Position numbers and translations under genes: made by a program
Notes under the pieces: generated by a model
What the model was told of the DNA's origin: nothing
Databases searched by the model: none
What the model saw: the letters and a program-made list of their open reading frames with translations, nothing else
Shown: piece after piece, positions 1-12,500 of the stretch
How the letters are laid out: the number at the start of each line of letters is the position of its first letter
Numbering within the stretch: the first letter of the stretch is position 1
Source: Hirundichthys speculiger
Taxonomy: Eukaryota; Chordata; Actinopteri; Beloniformes; Exocoetidae
DNA: 64,000 nucleotides
Direction of reading: 5' to 3'
Assembly (NCBI GenBank): GCA_018398805.1
Contig: JAGFBZ010000699.1
Location: 1-64,000 of the forward strand

Positions 1-3000
1 AGACCTGCAGGGACAAAGACCTGCAGGGACGAGATCTTCAGGGACAAGACCTGCAGGGACGAGACCTGCAGGGACAAGACCTGCAGGGACGAGATCTTCA
101 GGGACAAGATCTGCAGGGACGAGACCCTGCAGGGACGAGATCTGCAGGGACGAGACCTGCAGGGATCAGGGACGAGATCTTCAGGGACAAACCTGCAGGG
201 ACGAGACCTGCAGGGACGAGATCTGCAGGGACGAGACGAGACTGCAGGGACGAGACCTGCACGAGACCTGCAGGAGATCTTCAGGGACGAGACGACCTGC
301 AGGGACGAGACCTAGGGACAGAAGGACGAGATCTGCAGGGACGAGACCTTCAGGGACAAGACCTGCAGGGACGAGACCTTCAGGGACGAGATCTGCAGGG
401 ACGAGACCTTCAGGGGACAAGACCTGCAGGGACGAGACCTTCAGGGACGAGATCTGCAGGGACGAGACCTTCAGGGACGAGACCTGCAGGGACGAGACCT
501 TCAGGGACGAGACCTTGAGGGACGAGACCTGCAGGGATCAGACCTTCAGAGACGAGACCTTCAGGGACGAGACCTTGAGGGACGAGACCTGCAGGGATCA
601 GACCTTCAGAGACGAGACCTTCAGGGACGAGACCTGCAGGGACGAGACCTTCAGGGACGAGACTTTCAGGGACGAGACCTTCAGGGACGAGATCTGCAGG
701 GACGAGACCTGCAGGGACGAGATCTTCAGGGACAAGACCTGCAGGGACGAGATCTTCAGGGACAAGACCTGCAGGGACGAGACCTGCAGGGACGAGATCT
801 TCAGGGACAAGACCTGCAGGACGAGACCTTTAGGAACGAGACCTTCAGGGACAAGACCTGCAGGGACGAGATCTTCAGGGACAAGACCTGCAGGGACGAG
901 ACCTGCAGGGACGAGACCTGCAGGGACAAGACCTGCAGGGACGAGACCTGCAGGGACGAGATCTTCAGGGACAAGACCTTTAGGGACGAGACCTGCAGGG
1001 ACAAGACCTGCAGGAACGAGACCTTCAGGGACGAGACCTGCAGGGACAAGACCTGCAGGGACGAGATCTTCAGGGACAAGACCTGCAGGGACGAGACCTG
1101 CAGGGACGAGATCTGCAGGGACGAGACCTTCAGGGACGAGATCTTCAGGGACAGACCTGCAGGGACGAGACCTGCAGGGACGAGATCTGCAGGGACGAGA
1201 CCTGCAGGGACAAGACCTGCAGGGACGAGATCTTCAGGGACGAGATCTGCAGGGACGAGACCTTCAAGGACGAGACCTGCAGGGACGAGATCTTCAGGGA
1301 CAAGACCTGCAGGGACGAGATCTGCAGGGACGAGACCTGCAGGGACGAGATCTTCAGGGACAAGACTTGCAGGGACGAGATCTTCAGGGACAAGACCTGC
1401 AGGGACGAGACCTGCAGGGACGAGATCTGCAGGGACGAGACCTGCAGGGACAAGACCTGCAGGGACGAGATCTTCAGGGACAAGACCTGCAGGGACGAGA
1501 CCTGCAGGGACAAGACCTGCAGGGACGAGATCTTCAGGGACAAGACCTGCAGGGACGAGACCTGCAGGGACGAGATCTGCAGGGACGAGACCTTCAGGGA
1601 CGAGATCTTCAGGGACAGGGACGACCTGCAGGGACGAGACCTGCAGGACGAGACTGCAGGGACGAGGGATCAGGGACGAGACTCAGGGACAGACCTGCAG
1701 GGGACGAGATCTTCAGGGACAAGACCTGCAGGGACGAGACCTGCAGGGACGAGACCTGCAGGGACGAGACCTTCAGGGACAAGACCTGCAGGGACGAGAC
1801 CTTCAGGGACGAGATCTGCAGGGACGAGACCTTAGGGACAGAGACCTGCAGGGACGAGACCTGCAGGGACGAGACCTTGCAGGGAGGAGAGACGAGACCT
1901 CAGGGACGAGACTGCAAGACTGCAGGGATCAGACCTTCAGAGACGAGACCTTCAGGACGAGACCTGCAGGGACGAGACCTGCAGGGATCAGACCTTCAGA
2001 GAACAGGGACGACTTCAGGGACAGACCTGCAGGGACGAGACATGCAGGGATAACGAGACCCTTCAGGGACGAGACCTGCAGGGACGAGACCTTCAGGGAC
2101 GAGATCTGCAGGGACGAGACCTTCAGGGACGACCTGCAGGACCCTGGGACAGACGAGACCTGCAGAGACAAGACCTTCAGGGACGAGACCTTCAGGGACG
2201 AGACCTTCAGCAGGGATCAGACCTTCAGAGACGAGACCTTCAGGGACGAGACCTTGAGGGACGAGACCTGGACGAGAACCTTCAGACGAGACCTTCAGGG
2301 AGGACCTTCAGACGAGACCTTCAGGGACGAGACCTGCAGGGACGAGACCTTCAGGGACGAGGACTTCAGGGACGAGACCAGGGACGAGACCTTCAGGGAC
2401 GAGATCTGCAGGGACGAGACCTTCAGGGACGAGACCTTCAGGGACGAGACCTTGAGGGACGAGACCTGCAGGGATCAGACCTTCAGAGACGAGACCTTCA
2501 GGGACGAGACCTGCAGGGACGAGACCTTCAGGGACGAGACCTTCAGGGACGAGACCTGCAGGGATCAGACCTTCAGGGACGAGACCTTCAGGGACGAGAC
2601 CTTCAGGGACGAGACCTTCAGGAATGAGACCTTCAGCGACGAGACCTTCAGGGATCAGACCTTCAGGGATCAAACCTTCAGGGACGAGACCTTCAGGGAC
2701 GAGACCTTCAGGGACAAGACCTTCAGGGACGAGACCTTCAGGGACGAGACCTTCAGGGATCAGACCTTCAGGGACCAGACCTTCAGGGATCAGACCTTCA
2801 GGGATCAGACCTTCAGGGACGAGACCTTCAGGGATCAGACCTTAAGGGACGAGACCTTCAGGGACGAGACCTTCAGGGATCAAACCTTCAGGGACGAGAC
2901 CTTCAGGGATCAGACCTTCAGGGATCAAACCTTCAGGGACGAGACCTTCAGGGACAGGACTTCAGGGACGAGACTTCAGGGATCAAACCTTCAGGGACGA

Positions 3001-6000
3001 CCTTCAGGGACCCTTCAGGGACGAGACCTTCAGGGACGAGACCTTCAGGGACGAGACCTTCAGGGACGAGACCTTCAGGGACGAGACCTCAGGGACGAGA
3101 CCTTCAGGGATCAGACCTTCAGGGGACCTTCAGGGATCAGACCTTCAGGGATCAAACCTTCAGGGACGAGACCTTCAGGGACGAGACCTTCAGGGACGAG
3201 ACCTTCAGGGATCAAACCTTCAGGGACGAGACCTTCAGGGACGAGACCTTCAGGGATGAGACCTTCAGGGATCAAACCTTCAGGGATGAGACCTTCAGGG
3301 ACGAGACCTTCGGGGATGAGACCTTCAGGGATTAAACCTTCAGGGACGAGACCTTCAGGGATTAAACCTTCAGGGACGAGACCTTCAGGGATGAGACCTT
3401 CAGGAATCAAACCTTCAGGGACGAGACCTTCAGGGACGAGACCTTCAGGGACGAGACCTTCAGGGATCAGACCTTCAGGGACGAGACCTTCAGGGACGAG
3501 ACTTTCAGGGACGAGACCTTTAGGGACGCGACCTTCAGGGACGAGACCTTTAGGGACGAGACCTTCAGGGATCAGACCTGCAGGGACGAGACCTTCAGGG
3601 ACGAGACCTTCAGGGACGAGACCTTTAGGGATGAGACCTTCAGGGACGAGACCTTCAGGGACGAAACCTTTAGGGACGAGACCTTTAGGGACGAGACCTT
3701 CAGGGACGAGACCTTTAGGGACCAGACCTTCAGGGACCAGACCTTCAGGGACCAGACCTTCAGGGACGAGACCTTCAGGGACGAGACCTTCAGGGATGAG
3801 ACCTTCAGGGATCAGACCTTCAGGGACGAGACCTTCAGGGATGAGAACTTCAGGGACCAGACCTTCAGGGACCAGACCTTCAGGGACCAGACCTTCAGGG
3901 ACGAGACCTTCAGGGACGAGACCTTCAGGGATCAAACCTTCAGGGACGAGACCTTCAGGGACGAGACCTTCAGGGACGAGACCTTCAGGGATCAGATCTT
4001 CAGGGACGAGACCTTCAGGGACGAGACCTTCAGGGACGAGACCTGCAGGGACGAGACCTTCAGGGACGAGACCTTCAGGGACAAGACCTTCAGGGATCAA
4101 ACCTTCAGGGACGAGACCTGCAGGGACGAGACCTTCAGGGATCAAACCTGCATGGACGAGACCTTCGGGGACGAGACCTTCAGGGATCAGACCTTCAGGG
4201 ACGAGACCTGCAGGGACGAGACCTTCAGTGACCAGACCTTCAGGGACGAGACCTTCGGGGACGAGACCTTCAGGGACGAGAACTTCAGGGACGAGACCTG
4301 CAGGGACGAGACCTTCAGGGATCAGACCTTCAGGGACGAGAACTTCAGGGACGAGACCTTCAGGGACAAAACCTGAGGAGGGGACGAGACCTTCAGGGAC
4401 GAGGACCTTCAGGGATGAGACCTTCAGGATGAGATCTTCAGGGACGAGACCTTCAGGGATGAGACCTTCAGGAACGAGACCTTCAGGAACGAGACCTTCA
4501 GGGATCAGACCTTCAGGGACGAGACCTTCAGGGACGAGACCTTCAGGGATGAGACCTTTAGGAACGAGACCTTCAGGGACGAGACCTTCAGGGACGAGAC
4601 CTTCAGGGACCAGACCTTCAGGGACGAGACCTTCAGGGACGAGACCTTCAGGGACGAGACCTGCAGGGACCAGACCTTCAGGGACCAGATCTTCAGGGAC
4701 GAGACCTTCAGGGACGAGACCTTCAGGGATCAAACCTTCAGGGACGAGACCTGCAGGGACAAGACCTGCAGGGACGAGAGCTTCAGGGACAAGACCTGCA
4801 GGGACGAGACCTGCAGGGACAAGACCTGCAGGGACGAGATCTTCAGGGACAAGACCTGCAGGGACGAGACCTGCAGGGACGAGATCTGCAGGGACGAGAC
4901 CTTCAGGGACGAGATCTTCAGGGACAAGACCTGCAGGGACGAGACCTGCAGGGACGAGATCTGCAGGGACGAGACCTGCAGGGACGAGACCTGCAGGACG
5001 AGATCTTCAGGGACAAGACCTGCAGGGACGAGACCTCCAGGGACGAGATCTGCAGGGACGAGACCTTCAGGGACAAGACCTGCAGGGACGAGACCTTCAG
5101 GGACGAGATCTGCAGGGACGAGACCTTCAGGGACAAGACCTGCAGGGACGAGACCTTCAGGGACGAGACCTGCAGGGACGAGACCTTCAGGGACGAGATC
5201 TGCAGGGACGAGACCTTCAGGGACGAGACCTGCAGGGACGAGACCTTCAGGGACGAGACCTTGAGGGACGAGACCTGCAGGGATCAGACCTTCAGAGACG
5301 AGACCTTCAGGGACGAGACCTTGAGGGACGAGACCTGCAGGGATCAGACCTTCAGAGACGAGACCTTCAGGGACGAGACCTGCAGGGACGAGACCTGCAG
5401 GGATCAGACCTGCAGGGACGAGACCTGCAGGGACGAGATCTTCAGGGACGAGATCTGCAGGGACGAGACCTTCAGGGACAAGACCTGCAGGGACGAGACC
5501 TGCAGGGACGAGACCTGCAGAGACAAGACCTTCAGGGACGAGACCTTCAGGGACGAGACCTGCAGGGATCAGACCTTCAGAGACGAGACCTTCAGGGACG
5601 AGACCTTGAGGGACGAGACCTGGAGGGATCAGACCTTCAGAGACGAGACCTTCAGGGACGAGACCTGCAGGGACGAGACCTTCAGGGACGAGACCTTCAG
5701 GGACGAGACCTGCAGGGACGAGACCTTCAGGGACGAGACCTTCAGGGACGAGACCTTCAGGGACGAGATCTGCAGGGACGAGACCTTCAGGGACGAGATC
5801 TGCAGGGACGAGACCTTCAGGGACGAGACCTTCAGGGACGAGACCTGAGAGGGACGAGACCTGCAGGGATCAGACCTTCAGAGACGAGACCTTCAGGGAC
5901 GGACCTGCAGGACGAGACTCAGGGCGAGACTTCAGGGACGAGACCTGCAGGGATGAGACCTTCAGGGACGAGACCTTCAGGGACGAGACCTGGGGACGAG

Positions 6001-9000
6001 ACCTTCAGGGACGAGAGACCTTCAGGGACGAGACCTTCAGGGAGACCTTCAGGACGAGACCTTCAGGGACCAGGACCTTCAGGGATCAGGGACCTTCAGG
6101 GATCAGACCTTCAGGGAAGAGACCTTCAGGGACAGACCTTCAGGGACGAGACCTTCAGGGACGAGACCTTCAGGGACGAGACCTTCAGGGACGAGAACCT
6201 TCAGGGATCAGACCCTTCAGGGACGAGGGACAGACCTTCAGGGATCAGGGACCTTCAGGGACGAGACCTTCAGGGACGAGACCTTCAGGGATCAAACCTT
6301 CAGGGACGAGACCTTCAGGGACGAGGGACCTCAGGACCAGGGATCAAGGACGAGACCTTCAGGGACGAGACCTTCAGGGAGAGGACCAGAACCTTCAGGG
6401 ACGAGACTTAGGGACCCTTCAGGGACGAGACCTTCAGGGATTAAACCTTCAGGGACGACCTTCAGGGATGAGACCTTCAGGAATCAAACTTCAGGGACTT
6501 CAGGGACGAGACCTTCAGGGATCAGACCTTCAGGGACGAGACCTTCAGGGACGGACCTTCAGGGGGAGAGACCTTAGGGACGAGACCTTCAGGGACGAGA
6601 CCTTTAGGGACGAGACCTTCAGGGATCAGACCTGCAGGGACGAGACCTTCAGGGACGAGACCTTCAGGGACGAGACCTTTAGGGATGAGGACCTTCAGGG
6701 ACGAGACCTTCAGGGACGAAACCTTTAGGGACGAGACCTTCAGGGACGAGACCTTCAGGGACGAGACCTTCAGGGACGAGACCTTCAGGGATCAGACCTT
6801 CAGGGACGAGACCTTCAGGGATGAGGGAGACCTTCAGGGATCAGACCTTCAGGGACGAGACCTTCAGGGAGAGACTTCAGGACCAGACCTTCAGGGACCA
6901 GACTTCAGGGACCAGACCTTCAGGGACCAGACCTTCAGGGACGAGACTTCAGGGACGAGACCTTTAGGGACCAGGGACCAGACCTTCAGGGACCAGACCT
7001 TCAGGGACGAGACCTTCAGGGACGAGACCTTCAGGGACGAGACCTTCAGGGATGAGACCTTCAGGGATCAGACCTTCAGGGACGAGACCTTCAGGGATGA
7101 GACCTTCAGGGATCAGACCTTCAGGGACGAGACCTTCAGGGATGAGAACTTCAGGGACCAGACCTTCAGGGACCAGACCTTCAGGGACCAGACCTTCAGG
7201 ACGAGACCTTCAGGGACAAACCTTCAGAGACCTTCAGGGACGAGACCTTCAGGGACGAGACCTTCAGGGACGACCTTCAGGGACGAGACCTTCAGGGATT
7301 CAGGGACGAGACTTCAGGGACGAGACCTTCAGGGACGAGACCTTCAGGGACGAGACCTTCAGGACGAGAGACTTCAGGGACGAGACCTTCAGGGACGAGA
7401 CCTTCAGGGACAAGACCTTCAGGGACAAGACCTTCAGGACGAGACCTTCAGGGACGAGACCTTCAGGGACGACAGGACCTTCAGGGACGAGACCTGCAGG
7501 GACGAGACCTTCAGTGACCAGACCTTCAGGGACGAGACCTTCAGGGACGAGACCTTCAGGGACGAGAACTTCAGGGACGAGACCTTCAGGACGAGACCTT
7601 CAGGGATCAGACCTTCAGGGACGAGAACTTCAGGGACGAGACCTTCAGGGACGAGACCTGCAGGGACGAGACCTTCAGGGACGAGACCTTCAGGGATGAG
7701 ACCTTCAGGGACGAGACCTTCAGGGACGAGACCTTCAGGGATTCAGAGGACCTTCAGGAACGAGACCTTCAGGGACGAGACCTTCAGGGATTCAGACCTT
7801 CAGGGACGAGACCTTCAGGGACGGACGAGACCTTCAGGGATGAGACCTTTAGGGACGAGACCTTCAGGGACGAGAGGGACCTTCAGGGACGAGACCTTCA
7901 GGGACCTTCAGGGACGAGACCTTCAGGGAGAGACCTTCAGGGACGAGACCTTCAGGGACGAGACCTTCAGGGACCAGGGACCTTCAGGGACCAGATCTTC
8001 AGGGACGAGACCTTCAGGGACGAGACCTTCAGGGATCAAACCTTCAGGGACGAGACCTTCAGGGACGAGACCTTCAGAGACGAGACCTGCAGGGATCAGA
8101 CCTTCAGGGATCAGACCTTCAGGGATGAGACCTGCAGGGACGAGACCTTCAGGGACGAGACCTGCAGGGACGAGACATGCAGGGACGAGACCTGCAGGGA
8201 CAAGACCTTCAGGGACGAGACCTGCAGGGACAAGACCTTCAGGGACGAGACCTGCAGGGATCAGACCTTCAGGGACGAGACCTGCAGGGACGAGACCTTC
8301 AGGGACGAGACCTTCAGGGACAAGACCTGTAGGGACGAGACCTTCAGGGACGAGACCTTCAGAGACGAGACCTGCAGGGACGAGACCTTCAGGGACGAGA
8401 CCTTCAGGGATCAGACCTTCAGGGACGAGACCTGCAGGGACGAGACCTTCAGGGACGAGACCTGCAGGGACGAGACCTTCAGGGACGAGACCTTCAGGGA
8501 TCAGACCTTCAGGGACGAGACCTGCAGGGACGAGACCTTCGGGGACGAGACCTTCGGGGACGAGACCTTCAGGGACGAGACCTTCAGGGATGAGACCTTC
8601 AGGGACGAGACCTTCAGGGACGAGACCTTCAGGGACGAGACCTGCAGGGACGAGATCTTCAGGGATCAGACCTGCAGGGACGAGACCTTCGGGGACGAGA
8701 CCTTCGGGGACGAGACCTTCAGGGATGAGACCTTTAGGGATGAGACCTTCAGGGACGAGACCTTCAGGGACGAGACCTTCAGGTATGAGACCTTTAGGGA
8801 CGAGACCTTCAGGGACGAGACCTTCAGGGATCAGACCTTCAGGGACGAGACCTTCAGGGATGAGACCTTCAGAGACGAGACCTGCAGGGACGAGACCTTC
8901 AGGGACGAGACCTACAGGGACGAGACCTTCAGGGATCAGACCTTCAGGGACGAGACCTTCAGGGATGAGACCTTCAGAGACGAGACCTGCAGGGACGAGA

Positions 9001-9335
9001 CCTTCAGGGATGAGACCTTCAGGGACGAGACCTTCAAGGACGAGACCTTCAGGGACGAGACCTGCAGGGACGAGACCTTCAGGGACGAGACCTGCAGGGA
9101 CGAGACCTTCAGGGACGAGACCTTCAGGGACGAGACCTTCAGGGACCAGACCTTCAGGGACGAGACCTTCAGGGACGAGACCTTCAGGGACGAGACCTTC
9201 AGGGATGAGACCTTCAGAGACGAGACCTGCAGGGACGAGACCTTCAGGGATGAGACCTGCAGGGACGAGACCTTCAGGGACGAGACCTTCAGGGACCAGA
9301 CCTTCAGGGACGAGACCTTCAGGGTTCAGGGATCG
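1..9335. repeat. 15-bp minisatellite, at least 9.3 kb, open at left edge
   Basis: The stretch is built of 15-bp units close to GGGACGAGACCTTCA. Frequent variants have ACCTGCA, ATCTTCA or ATCTGCA in place of ACCTTCA, and GATCAG or GACAAG in place of GACGAG. Length divided by 15 gives roughly 620 units. The first 2 kb and 4.74-5.2 kb are rich in the CTGCA type; 2.25-4.7 kb and 6.4-9.3 kb are rich in the CTTCA type. Most units carry one CpG. The period is a multiple of three and units rarely contain stops, so long open frames appear on both strands; they are a consequence of the repeat. The array ends at a clean edge near 9335, just before the 5' region of the CD247-like gene. Confidence 0.97.
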
Positions 9336-9500
9336 TCCCAGCCGGTCTGGTGAAAGCAGCTGAGCGCAGCGGCTGTGGGAGGGCTGACACCTCCCAGCAT
9401 CAGTCCACCGGCAGGTCGCCCTCACGCTCACCAGAAACCAGAAACCAGAAGCAGCCGAGCAGACGACACACGGATCCGTTTTCAGCGACAGAGAGGCGCC
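9336..9500 (+). promoter_or_regulatory. Probable 5' UTR and proximal promoter of the CD247-like gene
   Basis: This is unique, moderately GC-rich sequence between the minisatellite and the ATG at 9501. I see no TATA box at a convincing distance and cannot place the transcription start. If transcription starts here, the promoter either lies within these 165 bp or extends into the minisatellite. Assigned by position only. Confidence 0.35.
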
Positions 9501-9564
9501 ATGAACGCGGCGAGGACAGGTGCGCTGGCGCTGCTCGCGCTTCTGGCGCCAGTTTCCTGTCAAG
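9501..9564 (+). CDS. cd247l: CD247-like exon 1 (start codon, signal peptide)
   Basis: The exon encodes MNAARTGALALLALLAPVSC plus Q, a typical signal peptide: short basic N-region, leucine/alanine core, then a small-residue and cysteine end. It ends CAAG|GTAAGA and leaves one nucleotide of the next codon. This ATG is used because it directly starts the signal peptide and because exon 2 joins in frame. Confidence 0.85.
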
Positions 9565-12500
9565 GTAAGAGGAGACTTTTATCCACAGACTCGTTTTAAC
9601 AACATTTCAACATTTAGTTTAGTTTAGAGGGAGTTTTTTATTGTGATTAGTGAAGCTGAAAACTTTAGTCAAACTTTAAAAACGATCTCTGCGTTAATGT
9701 TGCACGTTTTTCTTCTTCTGCTGCGTTTTTAATCTGTTTCCCGCCACTGAGCCGTTAAACGGCGGCGTTCAGGACTCAGGCAGCATCTTCTCGGACTGTA
9801 TTTCAGTCTTAGTTGTTTGTTTGTGCAACACAGGAAACAAAAAAAAGTGTTTATCTCCTGGTCGGTTATTTCACTCCTCCGTCTGTGTCTCTATTATTAA
9901 AAGAAAATAAATCCTTCGTGTCACGACGCTGCTGGAATATTAACTATTACAAGTTTCTCTGCTGGGTTTTTATCGTTTTTATCTCTTTTATGAGACACAA
10001 AGGGGCTGAAAAAAATAAACGAATCCAGAAAAAACTTTCAAACGTCGAGCGTTTAATTCAGCGATTAAAGAACTCGACTCCACGTTGAAATATCAAAGAT
10101 GAAATTTAGCAAAAAAAAAATCATGTTCGAGCAACATTTTAAATATTAATATCAATTTAAATCTCATTTCCTTCAATGCTTCCTTTTCACTGGGTTCAAC
10201 AACCCTAAATATTTATATTAAATAAGCTCACTGAAATGAGTTTAATTAATGCTGATAATTAATAATCTTAATAATCTTTTTTAATCCCTCAGAGCAATTT
10301 TAAGAGTGAAGAAATTAGCTTTTTCTTTGCTTTTTAACAGTATTAATGTTTTTTTTTCTTATTTACAGAATGTTTGAGAGTTTTTTGCATCATTTTGAAT
10401 ATTATTATCCATCTATTTATGATTTTCTGCTGCAACACAAACTGATGTGTTTCAGTAAAACCCGGAACAGGGTTTATTTATCATTTATGTTTTTATTATC
10501 TTATCTGGTTTCTTCCTCTCGTTTCTGTGACCTCAAAGATCTCTGGTTCCTTCAGATGACAGCAGATCAGGTTATTAAAGATGAGGTGAAACAAAATAAA
10601 CATGATAATAATTAAAGTGGCGTCGATGAAAATACCCGTGGAGCAAAAACTGACCAGTAAAAATGGATCCAAGTTGAAAAATTAAGCTATAAATCATCTA
10701 ATAAGTTGATTATTTCAAATCCAGTTTGATTTAAAAAAAACAGCTATAATGATATAAAGAAAGTTTCATAACGACCTTTTTAATACAAAATCTGATTTTT
10801 GTCATTTCTAGAAAATGACTTGAAATGAGGCGAGAAGGAAAAAAAAGTGCTTTACAAATGCTGAAATATGCATAATTTGTAAAACAGGGCGATAAATAAG
10901 CTCGACTGACATTTTATTCAAAACGGCTGCTTTGATAATCGTCATCTTCTGTCGTCCATCTTCAGCCTCCGGTGAACGTTCGTCATTAACGCCACGAGGC
11001 GGGAAAAACACAGAGAAAGCCCCTAATGTTGTTAATTATATATAATTAACTCGTCAGGACTCGTCAGGACTCGTCAGCTGTCTGTAAGATAAAAGGATGT
11101 TTCCACGTCTGACAGAAAACGCCTTCAGCCAAAATTCAGCCCCGATTTATTTATTTTCTTTAGCTGACGGAGACAAACGCTTGAAAATGTAATTTGAGGA
11201 ACCATTTTAGTGAAAAGAAAATTCAGCAGACTAGTTTTTCAGGGTAATATTGAGTAGGGTTTTTTTTCCCTCTGTGGGAGTTTTTTACCTCCATTATCAA
11301 TAATTGGATTTAATATTATAATTTTAGTTAATGATATTTGCTCGGGGGTCATGATCTGGGTCTCTGTAAAACATGTAGAGACAATTAACATTGTAACAGA
11401 CGCTATACAAATAAAACTGAATTGAATTGAATTGAATTGTTTTTACAGGAGAAACCTGATCAATAAAGTTATTTGTTTTGAATCAGGACGTTCTGAGTTT
11501 TCGAGCTGAGATGAGGAAAACAAGATAAATGTGAGATAAAACCCCACATCCTCTTTCCTCTAAATGTTGCTGACATTAATCTAATAAACTAATCAGCTGC
11601 GTGTGTGTGTGTGTGTGTGTGTGTGGGGGGGGGGGGGGGGTGGGGGTCAGCTGAATCACCAAATCCCCATATGAAAACCCGTTAGCCTGAAAACCCGTTA
11701 GCCTGAAAACCCGTTAGCCCGTTAGCCTGTTTCCCTGCAAGTAAAACTGAGCTCATTAGTTTCCCAACACGGTTCAAGTCAACATATGTGGGGATTTTAA
11801 AATGAAATTAAAAACACAATGATTATGGCAACGTGTCAGTTAATCCGCCCACTTGTTTAGCTGCAGTTACACAGAAACACAGTTTTCTTCTTTCTTTTTT
11901 TTTTTTTTTTGGACGTATAAAAATAATCCCGGACGTGAGGAAATGCGGCTTCAGGTGACCTTTTTAGGTCTCGAGGGCGTTGAGGCCTCGGCCGTTCGCT
12001 CTCACAGCTACTGTTGTAAACCCCCCCCCCCCCCCCCACTAACCCCCCCACTACCCCCCCCCCCCAACCCCCCCACTAACCCCCCCACCCCCCCGCCCTG
12101 ACAGGAAGACGCTCAGGTCTCTGAGCTGCAGATATGAAGCTTTTATTTCCTGTTTCAGGGGACGTCTTGGCCTGTTTTCTCTTGCGCTTCACCACAACGA
12201 CGTTCCACTCAGACGCAAACAAACGCGTCCGTTTGCATCTTCGTCCTCTGATTTCTGCTTCAGTCGGAGTAAATGTTTCATCCGCGCTGCTGCCTCCTGA
12301 CAGACGTCTTTCTTGTTTCAGATTTCAGACATGAGTAAATAGTACGTTTTCACTAGGGCTGGGCAACAATTAAAATTTTTAATCGCGATTAATGGCATGA
12401 TTTTCCTGATTAATCGCGATTAATCGCATTGTATACACAAAATCAAATAATGAATTCAACAGTAGTGTAAAATGCACTTTTATTTAAATGTTCTGCTGCC

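Noticed and set aside
2254..6411. A 1385-codon open frame (RDETF / GTRPS / GRDLQ pentapeptide repeats) and other long frames in 1-9340
   Set aside because: The 15-bp period is a multiple of three and units lack stops, so several frames on both strands are open by construction. Indels shift the peptide from one repeat type to another within one frame, and there is no non-repeat domain or splice context.
7923..9563. Minus-strand open frame of 546 codons reaching into the CD247-like exon 1
   Set aside because: It consists of EGLVP pentapeptides from the minisatellite plus antisense of the 5' region of the real gene; no domain.
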